A stretch of 64,000 bases of DNA from Azospirillum sp. TSA2s. Lineage in GTDB: Bacteria; Pseudomonadota; Alphaproteobacteria; Azospirillales; Azospirillaceae. Every line of letters starts with the position of its first letter. Position 1 is the stretch's first letter. Under the pieces are notes generated by a model, which worked only from the letters and a program-made list of their open reading frames with translations, was not told where the DNA came from and made no database searches. Made by a program: the position numbers and the translations under genes. Below, one piece after another: positions 43,076-52,308 of this stretch. The stretch lies in contig NZ_CP039650.1 of the NCBI RefSeq assembly GCF_004923315.1, positions 930,001 through 994,000 on the forward strand, read 5' to 3'.

Positions 43076-43995
43076 GCAACTTCGCGAACGTTCCGCCGCT
43101 GCGTGAGCGGGCACATGGCCGGTGGCGCTCCATCCTCGCTCAGCTCGGCATTCAGGCATCCTACCTGACCGGCAAGCACGGTCCCTGCCCCATCTGCCAA
43201 GGAGGAAAAGACCGGTTCCGCTTCACCGATCACCAGGGCGAAGGGGCTTGGATATGCAACCAGTGTGGACGCGGCAAGGGAGCTGATCTGGTCATGCGGG
43301 TGTTCGGCGTCGACTTCCACGAGGCCGCCTGCCGCGTGGAGTCTGTCATCGGCAACGCGACGGTTCAGCCACCAGAGGAACCCGACGTTGAAGCCCAGCG
43401 CGCCCGCATGAACGACCTGTGGCGGCACGCCGGCCCGGTGATGCGTGGGGATCGGGTTGACCGGTATCTCCGGAGCCGTGGGATCGTCTTGGATGCGTTC
43501 CCGGCGGCCCTCCGCACCTCCACCGCCGGAGCATGCCGGGGCATGGTCGCCAAGGTCACGGCGCCCGACGGCAGGCCGGTCAACGTACATCGGACATTCC
43601 TCACCGATGATGGGCGCAAAGCCGACATGGAGACGCCGCGCAAGCTGATGCCGGGGCCGTTCCCGCTCGGATCGACCGTCCGCCTGTTCCCGGCCGGTGA
43701 GACGTTGGGCATCGCCGAAGGCATCGAGACGGCGCTCTCGGCTCACCTGATGTTCGGCCTTCCGGTATGGGCTGCGCTCACTGCCGGCAGCTTGGAGGCG
43801 TTCCGTCCGCCGGAGGGGGTGCGGTGCCTGTGGGTGTTCGGGGACCACGATGCGAACTTCGTCGGGCAGGCCGCCGCGAACCATCTCGCCAAGATGGTCC
43901 ACAGCAAGCACGGGGTGACTGCAAAGGTTCTGATCCCGGCGGCCGAAGGGAACGACTGGAACGACGAACTCACGCGGCAGGATCGGGCGGCCTAG
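43072..43995 (+). CDS. P4-type primase with TOPRIM domain
   Basis: 307 residues. The zinc finger HGPCPICQGGKDRFRF ... WICNQCGRGKGADLVM (residues 37-80) is of the P4 alpha/DnaG-like type. The TOPRIM-like part shows GIAEGIETALSAHLMFG and WVFGDHDANFVGQAAA (DxD). It makes primers for phage DNA replication. No helicase domain is fused, unlike P4 alpha; a separate helicase lies upstream. It ends the early operon, 46 bases before a terminator. Confidence 0.9.
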   Translation: MSNFANVPPLRERAHGRWRSILAQLGIQASYLTGKHGPCPICQGGKDRFRFTDHQGEGAWICNQCGRGKGADLVMRVFGVDFHEAACRVESVIGNATVQPPEEPDVEAQRARMNDLWRHAGPVMRGDRVDRYLRSRGIVLDAFPAALRTSTAGACRGMVAKVTAPDGRPVNVHRTFLTDDGRKADMETPRKLMPGPFPLGSTVRLFPAGETLGIAEGIETALSAHLMFGLPVWAALTAGSLEAFRPPEGVRCLWVFGDHDANFVGQAAANHLAKMVHSKHGVTAKVLIPAAEGNDWNDELTRQDRAA

Positions 43996-44041
43996 CCAAT
44001 ATGTGATGCGAAGTGGCGCCATGTGCGCTAGTAGTGTTGAT

Positions 44042-44087
44042 GAGCGGTGCGGGTAATGGATACATAAGCCCGCGCCGCTCTTTTATT
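44042..44087 (+). terminator. Rho-independent terminator of the early operon
   Basis: GAGCGGTGCGGG pairs with CCCGCGCCGCTC with one G-T pair, followed by TTTTATT. Confidence 0.88.
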
Positions 44088-44183
44088 GTCTAATGGCGTA
44101 CAGTTTACGCTGAGTGTCTTGCCCGCGCGTGAGCGTTCGTGTAATGTACCTCTCAGGAATTTACGTCTTGGGAGCGATGCTTG

Positions 44184-44660
44184 ATGCGCGTGGCGAATGG
44201 CGACAGCCCGGCCCGGACAGAGGCGAAGCGCAAGGCCGTTGAGTTGGTGGAGCGCCTGCCGGACTTCATCCGGGTTGGCCCCTTCGACTTCGCCATTCTG
44301 CGCATGGACTCCATCAGGGCGCAGGAAGAGCACAAGTTCGGGTTCTTCTCTGCGACCGGCGGGGAGATCGCCATTCAGGCGGAGTTCGCCCATCCGACGA
44401 AGGCGGCCGACACGCTCGTCCACGAAATCAGCCACGCGATCTTTTGGGCGTACGGCATCGAGGATGGCGACAAGGAAGAGCGCATCGTCAACGTCACGGC
44501 ATCGGCATGGTGTCAGGTCTACCGGGATAACCCGTGGCTTCTCGGGTGGCTCAGCGAGGCTCTGACGGGACCGACCGCTCTCGTCGTCAAAGGCCCGCTC
44601 TCTGGCCTGGGAGACGTGCAGCCCGGTTCGGTCACATATCGGCCGGAGGGCATGCGATGA
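44184..44660 (+). CDS. HExxH metallopeptidase-like phage protein
   Basis: 158 residues. The motif TLVHEISHAIFWAYGIEDGDKEERIVNVTA carries HExxH (HEISH) and a downstream Glu, as in zinc metallopeptidases of the SprT/ImmA or gluzincin type. It is compact and has no DNA-binding domain, unlike ImmA/IrrE. A role in breaking a host or phage protein is possible; no target is known. The ATG at 44184 follows GGGAG; a TTG at 44181 is also in frame. It couples to the next gene by ATGA. Confidence 0.75.
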   Translation: MRVANGDSPARTEAKRKAVELVERLPDFIRVGPFDFAILRMDSIRAQEEHKFGFFSATGGEIAIQAEFAHPTKAADTLVHEISHAIFWAYGIEDGDKEERIVNVTASAWCQVYRDNPWLLGWLSEALTGPTALVVKGPLSGLGDVQPGSVTYRPEGMR

Positions 44661-44926
44661 AGTCTCTCAGCGAGGGGATAGACGCCACGCGCCAGACCAT
44701 CGACCGCCTGACGGCAGGGGTGGGAGACAAGGCCATGACCGATCCGAGAGGGGCCAAGACACTCGGGGAAGCTGCCATGAACGCAGACGGCTCATTCAAC
44801 GGAGCCCGCGCTCTGTCGTGGCTGTCCGAGGCGCTGAACCCCGGCAAAGGCGCATCGGAGGCCGACGTTCAACGGATATGGGACGAGACGCAGGCCAAGG
44901 TGAGAGCCAAGGCGACAGGCGTGTAA
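44657..44926 (+). CDS. Small phage protein (89 aa)
   Basis: 89 residues: MKSLSEGIDATRQTIDRLTAGVGDKAMTDPRG... ALSWLSEALNPGKGASEADVQRIWDETQAKVRAKA. Helical and unrecognised. It overlaps the metallopeptidase-like gene and precedes the terminase genes. Confidence 0.6.
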   Translation: MKSLSEGIDATRQTIDRLTAGVGDKAMTDPRGAKTLGEAAMNADGSFNGARALSWLSEALNPGKGASEADVQRIWDETQAKVRAKATGV

Positions 44927-45021
44927 GCCGGAGCGTTAGGGGCAGCAGTCGGGCCATAAGCGGCTAACAGGTCACCAGGGCGCAGAGAGCGGACAAGGCT
45001 AGGATTTGCAGGGGGTACGAG

Positions 45022-45549
45022 ATGGCGCGGCTGAAAAACGAGATGTGGGAGAAGTTCGCTAATGCGATGGCCCGCGGCGTAAACCAAACGAACAGCGCGC
45101 TAGAGGCAGGGTACAGCGAGGTCTCAGCCCATGTGAGAGGGTGCGAACTCGCCAAGAAGCCGGACATCAGGGCTCGCATTGAGGAGCTTCAGAAGAAGGC
45201 AGAGAAGGCAGCCGTTGCCGCTCTAGCCGTTGACCGTCAATGGGTTCTCCGGGAACTGGTGGCGAACGCAGAGGCGGCTAGGTCGGCGAAGAACCAGAAC
45301 GCGGTGAACAGGGCGTTGGAGCTTGTGGGCAAGGAACTCGGAATGTTCGTTGATCGCAAGATGGACGTGAAGTCACCTCTCGAAGCGCTGAACGCACAGC
45401 AACTTCAACAGCTTATGGACTTCGCAGCCTCTCTGACCGGCCAGTCTGCGGCGTCCATCGGGGCTCCGGAAGCCATGCAAAACGCGCAAGTCCATCAGCC
45501 TGCGGTTGATCTGGTCAACTCCGAGACGGCGAACGCACAACCCGTTTAG
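45022..45549 (+). CDS. Terminase small subunit (putative)
   Basis: 175 residues. KNEMWEKFANAMARGVNQTNSALEAGYSEVSAHVRGCELAKKPDIRARIEELQKKAEK matches the Terminase_2 small-subunit pattern (a helix-turn-helix recognising pac/cos, then a helical oligomerisation region). It precedes the large subunit. It selects the DNA packaging site. A 185-base gap with a strong stem-loop follows. Confidence 0.82.
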   Translation: MARLKNEMWEKFANAMARGVNQTNSALEAGYSEVSAHVRGCELAKKPDIRARIEELQKKAEKAAVAALAVDRQWVLRELVANAEAARSAKNQNAVNRALELVGKELGMFVDRKMDVKSPLEALNAQQLQQLMDFAASLTGQSAASIGAPEAMQNAQVHQPAVDLVNSETANAQPV

Positions 45550-45646
45550 CTAAGTCATTGATGCTGAAAGAAAGCTGATTTTTCATAATGGACCTTATTA
45601 ATTACTCGTTTCGCGCGTGAAATCGTCCGGCGGAGGTGTGAAAAGA

Positions 45647-45681
45647 CCCACCCCCGGCCCTAGGCCCCCGCCGGGGGTGGG
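45647..45681 (+). terminator. Strong stem-loop before the large terminase gene
   Basis: CCCACCCCCGGC pairs perfectly with GCCGGGGGTGGG around an 11-base loop. Only TTGTGT follows, so it may be an attenuator, a terminator for the small subunit transcript, or a packaging-related structure. Confidence 0.6.
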
Positions 45682-45734
45682 TTGTGTCAGGCAGAACCCG
45701 CCCTCAAAATTTCCGGAACGGAGCCCCTAACGCC

Positions 45735-47177
45735 ATGCCTCGTCCTGCCAACTTCGCCCCGAAGGTTTCTCTCCCCGCTGAGCTACAGGGCGCCATCACT
45801 CCGGACGTAGCCGACGCGCTGAAGAAGGAAGCCGGCCGGCTGCTGTCTGAACGCGCCTTGGACCTGTACCGCCCGTACATGAAACAGCTTGCCTTCCACG
45901 CCGCGGGCAAGTCCTTCCGCGAACGTCTGCTGATGGCCGGCAATCAGCTAGGCAAGACGTGGAGCGCGGGTGCCGAGTGCGCCATGCACCTGACCGGCGA
46001 ATATCCCGAGTGGTGGCCCGGCAGACGCTTTGACAAGCCCATTGCGATGTGGGCGGGTGGTGTGACCGGTGAGGCGGTCCGCGACACCACGCAGCGTGTG
46101 CTGATGGGCCGTGTTGGGCAGTTCGGGACGGGCATGATCCCCAAGCGTGCCATTGTCGAGACGAGTTCAGCTCGCGGCATTGCCGACGCCCTCGATACGG
46201 TGACGGTCAAGCACAAGAGCGGCCGAGAGTCGACTCTCGGCTTCAAGTCCTACGAGAAAGGCCGTGAGAAGTGGCAGGGTGAAACCCTGGACCTTGTATG
46301 GTTTGACGAAGAGCCACCGCCCGATATCTACACCGAAGGTCTAGCGCGGACGAACGCGACCGGCGGTTTCTCCATGCTGACGTTTACCCCGCTTCTCGGC
46401 ATGTCGGATGTCGTTCGGAAATTCTATCCGAGACCGGATACCCCGGATCGCCACATCACGAACATGACGATCCACGATGCCGAGCACTACACGGAGGAAG
46501 AGCGGCAACGGATCATCCTGAGCTATCCCGAGCATGAGCGCGATGCCCGATCCAAGGGTATCCCGATGTTGGGCAGCGGCCGGGTGTTCCCCCTCCCCGA
46601 AACGGCCATCACCATTGAGCCATTCGAAGTCCCCGCACACTGGCCGCAGATTGGCGGCCTGGATTTCGGATGGGACCACCCCACGGCTGCCGTCAAACTC
46701 GCCTGGGATCGGGATACGGACGTTGTCTATCTGATCGCCACGCACCGGCAGAGCATGGCGACGCCTGCAACCATCGCTCAGACGCTCCGTCCCTGGGGTG
46801 ACTGGCTCCCGTGGGCTTGGCCGCATGACGGCCTTCAGCATGACAAGGGGTCGGGGCAGACGCTGGCGGAGCAGTACCGGAACGAACGTCTCCAGATGCT
46901 GGAGGAACGCGCCATGTTCGAAGATGGCGGCTCCGGTGTAGAGGCTGGCATCCTCGAAATGCTCCAGCGCATGCAGGCGGGGCGCCTCAAGGTGTTTGCC
47001 CATCTTGGCGATTGGTTCGAAGAGTTCCGCGTGTACCATCGCAAGGATGGCAAAATCGTGAAGGTAGCCGATGACTTGATGTCCGCGACGAGATACGCGC
47101 TCATGTGTCTCCGGTTCGCTTCAACACCGCGACAGTGGAATAAGCCCCTGAGGCGCAACTTGGCTGGCGTGGTGTAG
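45735..47177 (+). CDS. Terminase large subunit
   Basis: 480 residues from the ATG at 45735. The ATPase has a Walker A AGNQLGKTWSAG and Walker B LVWFDEEPP. The nuclease half starts with GLDFGWDHPTAAVKLAWD and ends with VADDLMSATRYALM, giving the acidic metal ligands. It powers packaging of DNA into the prohead. An in-frame GTG at 45684 would place translation inside the end of the hairpin and is less likely. Confidence 0.92.
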   Translation: MPRPANFAPKVSLPAELQGAITPDVADALKKEAGRLLSERALDLYRPYMKQLAFHAAGKSFRERLLMAGNQLGKTWSAGAECAMHLTGEYPEWWPGRRFDKPIAMWAGGVTGEAVRDTTQRVLMGRVGQFGTGMIPKRAIVETSSARGIADALDTVTVKHKSGRESTLGFKSYEKGREKWQGETLDLVWFDEEPPPDIYTEGLARTNATGGFSMLTFTPLLGMSDVVRKFYPRPDTPDRHITNMTIHDAEHYTEEERQRIILSYPEHERDARSKGIPMLGSGRVFPLPETAITIEPFEVPAHWPQIGGLDFGWDHPTAAVKLAWDRDTDVVYLIATHRQSMATPATIAQTLRPWGDWLPWAWPHDGLQHDKGSGQTLAEQYRNERLQMLEERAMFEDGGSGVEAGILEMLQRMQAGRLKVFAHLGDWFEEFRVYHRKDGKIVKVADDLMSATRYALMCLRFASTPRQWNKPLRRNLAGVV

Positions 47178-47214
47178 TCGCGAATTCACTATGTAGATTT
47201 ATTGCAGTGTCTGT

Positions 47215-47257
47215 GATATTCTGCCGTTGACTTCTACGAGCGTCGTGAGACGCCCAA
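47215..47257 (+). promoter_or_regulatory. Portal-gene leader: extended -10 and GCGTC stem-loop
   Basis: TGTGATATT (47212-47220) looks like an extended -10. Downstream, GCGTC GTGA GACGC (47240-47253) forms a small stem-loop. The 20 bases from 47238 recur exactly before the scaffold gene. Confidence 0.55.
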
Positions 47258-47274
47258 CTCCCTTGAGGGACTGC

Positions 47275-49440
47275 ATGTCGAAGCCCGAGCCCATGGACGA
47301 TGACGAGTTCCGCGGCATTGTCGACGCGGCGCTTCGTGATGCCGTCTCCTTTATCGACGGTGAAATCTCTGCTGAGCGCACCACAGCGCTTAACTACTAC
47401 AACGGAAAGCCGTTCGGCGATGAGAAGGACGGCCGGTCTAAGGTTGTAATCACCGAAGTCCGCGATACCGTCGAAAGCATGATGCCGTCGCTTCTGCGTG
47501 TATTCTGTTCCGCAGAAAATACGGTTGAGTTTGTCCCGCAAGGGCCGGAAGACGTTGCAACCGCTGAGCAAGCGACCGATTATTGCAACTACGTCTTCAA
47601 TCGGGACAATCCTGGCTTCACGATCCTTAATACATGGATCAAAGACGGCCTCTTGTCTAAGACTGGCGTTGTCAAATTCTGGTGGGACGAGACGGAGAAG
47701 GTCGAAACGTCGGACTTCACCGGCCTGGACGATCAAGCCCTCATGGCCCTGATGGCGGAAGTGGATGGGGATGAGTCCCTTTCCATCACCGCGCACCGGT
47801 CATACCCGATGGAAGCTGCCGATCAACCCCCATCCATGGAAGGGCAAGGGGCCGGTGGCGTGTCTGCGGCCCCCGGTCAGTCTCCCGCGGTCATTCTCCG
47901 TGACGTGACGGTTGAGCGGCGCACGAAGGACGGGCGGATCAAGATCGTCCCTGTCCCGCCCGAAGAATTCCTGATCGACCGCAGCGCCCGCGACGAAGAG
48001 AACGCCGTCTTGGTCTCCCATCGTCGCGAAATGCCGGTGGGTGACTTGGTCGCTATGGGGTTCACCTGGGATGAGCTTGAAGGGCTCGGGGCCGGAGACC
48101 AGACGACCGACCTTCAGACGAACCAAGAGTCGGTTGCCCGCCGGGTGGAGACGGACGCGAACCGGCAGGCGTCGCTTGATCCCGCTCAGCGCCCGGTGAC
48201 GGTATACGATACGTGGATGCGGATCGACCGGGACGGGGACGGTATTCCCGAACTGCGGCACCTGATCGTTGCCGGCCCCGGCTGCAAAATCCTCCGTGAC
48301 GAGCCGACCGACCATGTCCCGTTCGCGTGCTGGTGCCCGGTGCCGATCACGCACACGTTCTTCGGCAAGAGCATTGCTGATCTGACCACCGACCTACAGC
48401 GCATCAAGTCCGTCATCATGCGGCAGGTGCTCGATAACCTTGTCCTGGCGAACCATCCCCGCATGGCGGTGGTAGAGGGACAGGTCAACATGGACGACGT
48501 GCTCAACGATGAGTTGGGCGCGATCTACCGCATGAGGGCGGCCGGCATGGTCCAGCCGCTGGCGGTGCCCTTCGTCGCGTCGCAGTCCTTCCCGGTGCTG
48601 GAATATCTGGACACGGTGAAGGAGAGCCGCACCGGCCTTTCCCGTGCTTCCATGGGGCTCAACCCGGACAGCCTCCAGTCGACCACGAAGGCCGCGGTTT
48701 CGGCGACCATCAGCGCCGCACAGGGCAAGGTCGAGATGTTGGCCCGCCTGTTCGCCGAACAGGGCCTGAAGAAGCTGTTCCGCGGCATGCTCCGCCTGAT
48801 CTGCAAGCATCAGGACCGGGAGCGCATGATCCGGCTGCGGAACCAGTGGGTGCCCATCGACCCGCGGCACTGGAACGCGGAAATGGACTGCATCGTCAAC
48901 GTCGGGCTTGGCAACGGCCGGGATGAAGAAAAGCTTCAGGCCCTGATGCTGGTGAAACAGACGCAGGAAGGCATCATTCAGCAGTACGGCCCGAACAACC
49001 CCATGGTGAGCCTGCCGCAATACCGAAACACCCTCTCCGCGATCCTGGAGATTGCCGGCTATCGGGACAGCGGGAAGTTCTTCGGAGATCCGCCGGCCAA
49101 CATGCCGCAGCAGCCCCCCGCGCCTGATCCGAAGATCGTTGAGGCGCAGACCAAGGCGCAGATCGCCATGCAGCAGGCGCAGGCATCGGCAGCGTTGGAT
49201 CAGCAGAAGGCGCAACAGTCGCTGGCGCTGGAGCAAGCCCGCCTTGAACACGAAATGGCGATGCAGCGGTATCGCGTCGATCAGGAAATTGCGCTCAAGC
49301 GCGAGCAGTTCCAGGCCGAGTTGAGGCTCCGTCAGTCCCAAATGATCGCGGAAGCGCAGCTTGCGCAGCAGGGGCAACTACTCGACGCACACACGAAGAC
49401 GAACATGCAGCCGGTCCAGATGGGTGGAGAGGTGGGATGA
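47275..49440 (+). CDS. Phage portal protein (podovirus/P22-like)
   Basis: 721 residues, long like P22-type portals. Characteristic: ALNYYNGKPFGDEKDGRSKVVITEVRDTVESMMPSLLRVF near the N-terminus, ...DYCNYVFNRDNPGF..., and PSLDPAQRP, then THTFFGKSIADLTTDLQRIKSVIMRQVLDN in the middle. The last 120 residues are a Gln/Ala-rich coiled coil (barrel-like). It forms the dodecameric channel where DNA enters. The ATG at 47275 has GAGGGA 5 bases before. It overlaps the next gene. Confidence 0.9.
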   Translation: MSKPEPMDDDEFRGIVDAALRDAVSFIDGEISAERTTALNYYNGKPFGDEKDGRSKVVITEVRDTVESMMPSLLRVFCSAENTVEFVPQGPEDVATAEQATDYCNYVFNRDNPGFTILNTWIKDGLLSKTGVVKFWWDETEKVETSDFTGLDDQALMALMAEVDGDESLSITAHRSYPMEAADQPPSMEGQGAGGVSAAPGQSPAVILRDVTVERRTKDGRIKIVPVPPEEFLIDRSARDEENAVLVSHRREMPVGDLVAMGFTWDELEGLGAGDQTTDLQTNQESVARRVETDANRQASLDPAQRPVTVYDTWMRIDRDGDGIPELRHLIVAGPGCKILRDEPTDHVPFACWCPVPITHTFFGKSIADLTTDLQRIKSVIMRQVLDNLVLANHPRMAVVEGQVNMDDVLNDELGAIYRMRAAGMVQPLAVPFVASQSFPVLEYLDTVKESRTGLSRASMGLNPDSLQSTTKAAVSATISAAQGKVEMLARLFAEQGLKKLFRGMLRLICKHQDRERMIRLRNQWVPIDPRHWNAEMDCIVNVGLGNGRDEEKLQALMLVKQTQEGIIQQYGPNNPMVSLPQYRNTLSAILEIAGYRDSGKFFGDPPANMPQQPPAPDPKIVEAQTKAQIAMQQAQASAALDQQKAQQSLALEQARLEHEMAMQRYRVDQEIALKREQFQAELRLRQSQMIAEAQLAQQGQLLDAHTKTNMQPVQMGGEVG

Positions 49441-49988
49441 CGACGATGCCGGATATCATGGGCGGCCTCTTGGGCGCGACTGCCCAGCCGCAGCAGCAGG
49501 GGCGGACCTATGTCCCCTACACGGGCAACCCCTACACCTACGGCCAAGGCGGGGAACACCAGTTCTTCGCCAACAACAGCCTTTCCAAGCTCAGCCCGCA
49601 GGCTGCCCCCAGCGCCGCGACACAGGCAGATGCGATGCAGGCCCTGTTGGCGATGCTGACCGCTCCGGGGTCTCGGAACGCATGGCAAGGCAACGGCGGT
49701 GCGGGGGGCAACTTCGGCATTGGCGGCCTTTCCAATGCCTCCAGCTTGGGCGGCTTCCTGTCCTCCACTCTCGGCAACATGGCGGCGGTGACAAGCCCCC
49801 TTGGCCTGTTCGGCGTGGGGTATGGCATCGCGAACAACAACCCGAGCCTTGGCCTATTCTCCGCAATCTCCGACGCCCTCGGTTGGGGCGGTGGGAGTGG
49901 TGGCGATGCGGGGTGGGGTGGGGGCGGCAACGGCATGGCCGGCGATCCGGGGAGCGGAACCGGTGATCCCGGCTCGGCTTACGGGTGA
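49437..49988 (+). CDS. Glycine/alanine-rich phage structural protein
   Basis: 183 residues, overlapping the portal stop (ATGACG within GGGATGACG). Gly, Ala, Ser and Asn dominate: GNGGAGGNFGIGGLSNASSLGGFL and a GGGSGGDAGWGGGGNG tail. It is unrecognised; hydrophobic stretches (MAAVTSPLGLFGVGYGIA) suggest a membrane-active or internal virion protein. Confidence 0.6.
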   Translation: MTTMPDIMGGLLGATAQPQQQGRTYVPYTGNPYTYGQGGEHQFFANNSLSKLSPQAAPSAATQADAMQALLAMLTAPGSRNAWQGNGGAGGNFGIGGLSNASSLGGFLSSTLGNMAAVTSPLGLFGVGYGIANNNPSLGLFSAISDALGWGGGSGGDAGWGGGGNGMAGDPGSGTGDPGSAYG

Positions 49989-49992
49989 GATC

Positions 49993-50241
49993 ATGAGCAA
50001 TGATCCCAGCGTGCGGGCAGCACAGGCCAAGCGCATCCTTGAAGACGACATGTTTAAGGAGATGCTTGCCTCGATAGAGAGCAAAGCAACGGAGCAATGG
50101 CGTAGCTCAGAGCCGCATCAAACGGAAAAACGAGAGGACGCCTATCGAATGCTTCGCGCCATTGGTGACTTGCGCGCCGAATTTCAGCGCGTTGTTAACG
50201 ATGGCGCTTTCGCTCGCAAAAGAGACGAGCGTAAGACTTGA
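49993..50241 (+). CDS. Small helical phage protein (82 aa)
   Basis: 82 residues: SNDPSVRAAQAKRILEDDMFKEMLASIESKATEQWRSSEPHQTEKREDAYRMLRAIGDLRAEFQRVVNDGAFARKRDE. Highly charged and helical. It is 4 bases after the previous gene. The form (ILEDDMFKEMLASIE, then DxAYRMLRAIGDLRAEFQRVVNDG) is found in other podovirus-like genomes between portal and scaffold as I recall. The function is unknown. Its 3' end overlaps the scaffold promoter's -35. Confidence 0.7.
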   Translation: MSNDPSVRAAQAKRILEDDMFKEMLASIESKATEQWRSSEPHQTEKREDAYRMLRAIGDLRAEFQRVVNDGAFARKRDERKT

Positions 50242-50296
50242 CGTGTAATCGCGTTAGTGCGATACATTAAATCGCTGAGCGTCGTGAGACGCCCAA
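50238..50296 (+). promoter_or_regulatory. Scaffold-gene promoter and GCGTC stem-loop leader
   Basis: TTGACG (50238-50243), 17 bases, GATACA (50261-50266) is a good sigma-70 promoter. The stem-loop GCGTC GTGA GACGC (50279-50292) would lie close to the 5' end of the mRNA. The 20 bases from 50277 match those before the portal gene. Confidence 0.75.
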
Positions 50297-50317
50297 GCCC
50301 TCAGATGGAGCTTTTCC

Positions 50318-51289
50318 ATGTCCGACACCCCGGAAGGGACCGGAATTTCTGTTGATGATGCCATCGCATCGCTTCTGACCGGCCCCGCCGATACTCAGGA
50401 AGCCAGCGAGGCGCAGTCGTCCGCGCAAGCGGCCGGCAATTCCGCTCTGACCGAACAGGAAGCCCCCGTGGCGACCGAACAGGCGGAGCAGACGACCACC
50501 GAAGAGACGACCGAAGACAGCGGCCAACAGGAGCCCGCAGACGCTGGAAAGGTCCGGTTTAAGCTACCGGACGGAACCCCCGTCGAGGCCACCCTTGATG
50601 ACCTGTCCAAGTCCTATCTGCGGCAGGCCGACTACACGAAGAAGACCATGGAGCTTGCCAACCAGCGGAAGACGCTGGAGCAGGCCGCGGAGACCATTCG
50701 TGTTGAACGAACCCGCGAACTCCAGATTTTGAACCTCGCACAGCAGATGCTGGCGCAGCAGGTGCCTCCGGAGCCCGATTACACGCTGGCGACTAGCGAC
50801 CCCGTCGCCTTCGTCCAGCAGAAGGCCGCCCATGAAGCGGCCATGCAGCGGCTCCAGGCTCTGAACGTCCATCAGCAGCGCGTTGCCGAACAGGTCCAGG
50901 CGGAGCAGGTGCAGACCCTGCAACAGCACCTGACCAAGGAGGCGGAAGCGCTGGTTGAGCGCATCCCCGAATGGAAGAGCCCGGACGTCGCCAAGGCCGA
51001 AAAGACCAAGCTGATTGAGTTCGGCCGGTCTGTCGGCTTCACCGATGCGGAGCTGAGCGCGGTCTATGACAGCCGTGCCGTCGCCGTGATGCGGGACGCG
51101 ATGCTCTATCGCGAACTGATGGCGAAGCGCCCGGCTATCGAGGCCAAGCCGGCCCCGGCGCCGAAGGTGCTTCAGCCGGGGACGACCCGAGCGGGGAATT
51201 CGAAGTCGACGGAGGCGGCGCGGGCTCATGCGCGTCTCGCCCAAACCGGCAGCGTTGATGACGCTGTCGCGGCTCTCCTCAAGGGATAA
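50318..51289 (+). CDS. Scaffolding protein
   Basis: 323 residues: acidic and low-complexity at the start (TEQEAPVATEQAEQTTTEETTED), then VRFKLPDGTPVEATLDDLSKSYLRQADYTKKTMELANQRKTLEQ, a long helical Gln-rich middle, and a C-terminus STEAARAHARLAQTGSVDDAVAALLKG. This matches scaffold proteins that lie just before the capsid gene. It guides prohead assembly and is not in the mature virion. It ends 5 bases before the capsid gene. Confidence 0.88.
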   Translation: MSDTPEGTGISVDDAIASLLTGPADTQEASEAQSSAQAAGNSALTEQEAPVATEQAEQTTTEETTEDSGQQEPADAGKVRFKLPDGTPVEATLDDLSKSYLRQADYTKKTMELANQRKTLEQAAETIRVERTRELQILNLAQQMLAQQVPPEPDYTLATSDPVAFVQQKAAHEAAMQRLQALNVHQQRVAEQVQAEQVQTLQQHLTKEAEALVERIPEWKSPDVAKAEKTKLIEFGRSVGFTDAELSAVYDSRAVAVMRDAMLYRELMAKRPAIEAKPAPAPKVLQPGTTRAGNSKSTEAARAHARLAQTGSVDDAVAALLKG

Positions 51290-51294
51290 CGATC

Positions 51295-52251
51295 ATGGCC
51301 GTTCCGACCAATACCTCTCAGACCTACAACGTCACCACGATCAAGGAGGACATCTCCGACGTGGTCGACAAGGTCACCCCGACCGAGACCCCGTTTTACT
51401 CCATGCTCAGCAAGGGCAAGGCGGAGAACACCTATCACGAGTGGTCGGAGGTGGCTCTCGACTCCGCCACGGACAGCAACGAGGTGGTGGAAGGCGACGA
51501 TCCCGGCGCTGATGCCGCCAACAACGCCGTGCGCCTCGGCAACTACTGCCAGCTTTCCGACAAGCTGGTTCAGGTGTCGAGCACCAACAACGCGGTGAGC
51601 GGTGTCGGCAACATTCAGACCCTGGCTCAGCAGGTCATCCTGAAGGGGCAGGCGCTCAAGCTGGACATGGAAAAGCAGATGCTTTCCAACAAGGCCGCTT
51701 CTGCCGGCTCGTCCAGCACCGCCCGGCGCTCGGCTTCGTTCATCAGCTTCATCCGCTCCAACGCCAGCCGCGGCACGGGCGGCGCCGCTCCAACTCTGTC
51801 GGGCACGACTGCCGGCTATCCGAATGCGGCCCCGACCGACGGCACGCAGCGCGCCTTTACGGAGACGCTGCTGAAGACCGTTCTCAGCTCCATCTGGAGC
51901 AACGGCGGCAATGCCAAATACGCCTTCATGGGCGCCACGCAGAAGCAGACCGCTTCCACCTTCACCGGCAACGCGACCCGATACAAGGAGGCGGAAGACA
52001 AGAAGCTGACCGCAGCCGTCGATATCTATGTGTCGGACTTCGGGGAGGTCCAGTTTGTGCCGTCCCGAAACATCCGGGCGCGCGACGTGATCTTGGTCGA
52101 CCCGAACATGGTCGCGGTCGACTTCCTCCAGACCATGAAGCAGGAGCCCATCGCGAAGACCGGCCACAGCGAGAAGAAGCTGATCAGCGTCGAATACACG
52201 CTGAAGGTCCGCAACGAGAAGGCGCACGGCCACGTCGCCGACCTGTCGTGA
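51295..52251 (+). CDS. Major capsid protein, SU10 (DUF5309) type
   Basis: 318 residues. N-terminal VPTNTSQTYNVTTIKEDISDVVDKVTPTETPFYSMLSKGKAENTYHEWSEVALDSA is the hallmark of the SU10-type capsid family, where the ligand TPTETPFYSML is highly conserved. The C-terminal part shows VDIYVSDFGEVQFVPSRNIRARDVILVDPNM and the strand TLKVRNEKAHGHV. It makes the HK97-fold capsid shell. A stem-loop just after the stop probably limits read-through, giving more capsid than downstream products. Confidence 0.93.
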   Translation: MAVPTNTSQTYNVTTIKEDISDVVDKVTPTETPFYSMLSKGKAENTYHEWSEVALDSATDSNEVVEGDDPGADAANNAVRLGNYCQLSDKLVQVSSTNNAVSGVGNIQTLAQQVILKGQALKLDMEKQMLSNKAASAGSSSTARRSASFISFIRSNASRGTGGAAPTLSGTTAGYPNAAPTDGTQRAFTETLLKTVLSSIWSNGGNAKYAFMGATQKQTASTFTGNATRYKEAEDKKLTAAVDIYVSDFGEVQFVPSRNIRARDVILVDPNMVAVDFLQTMKQEPIAKTGHSEKKLISVEYTLKVRNEKAHGHVADLS

Positions 52252-52258
52252 TGATGCC

Positions 52259-52281
52259 GGGGCGCTCTGATCGGGCGCCCC
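52259..52281 (+). terminator. Stem-loop after the capsid gene
   Basis: GGGGCGC pairs with GCGCCCC around TCTGATCGG, directly after the stop. The weak T content suggests partial termination. Confidence 0.5.
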
Positions 52282-52308
52282 TCTCCCCCTCCATGGAGCC
52301 CGAAGACG

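Noticed and set aside
48100..48200. Frameshift in the portal gene
   Set aside because: The frame stays open through the whole gene with steady coding character.
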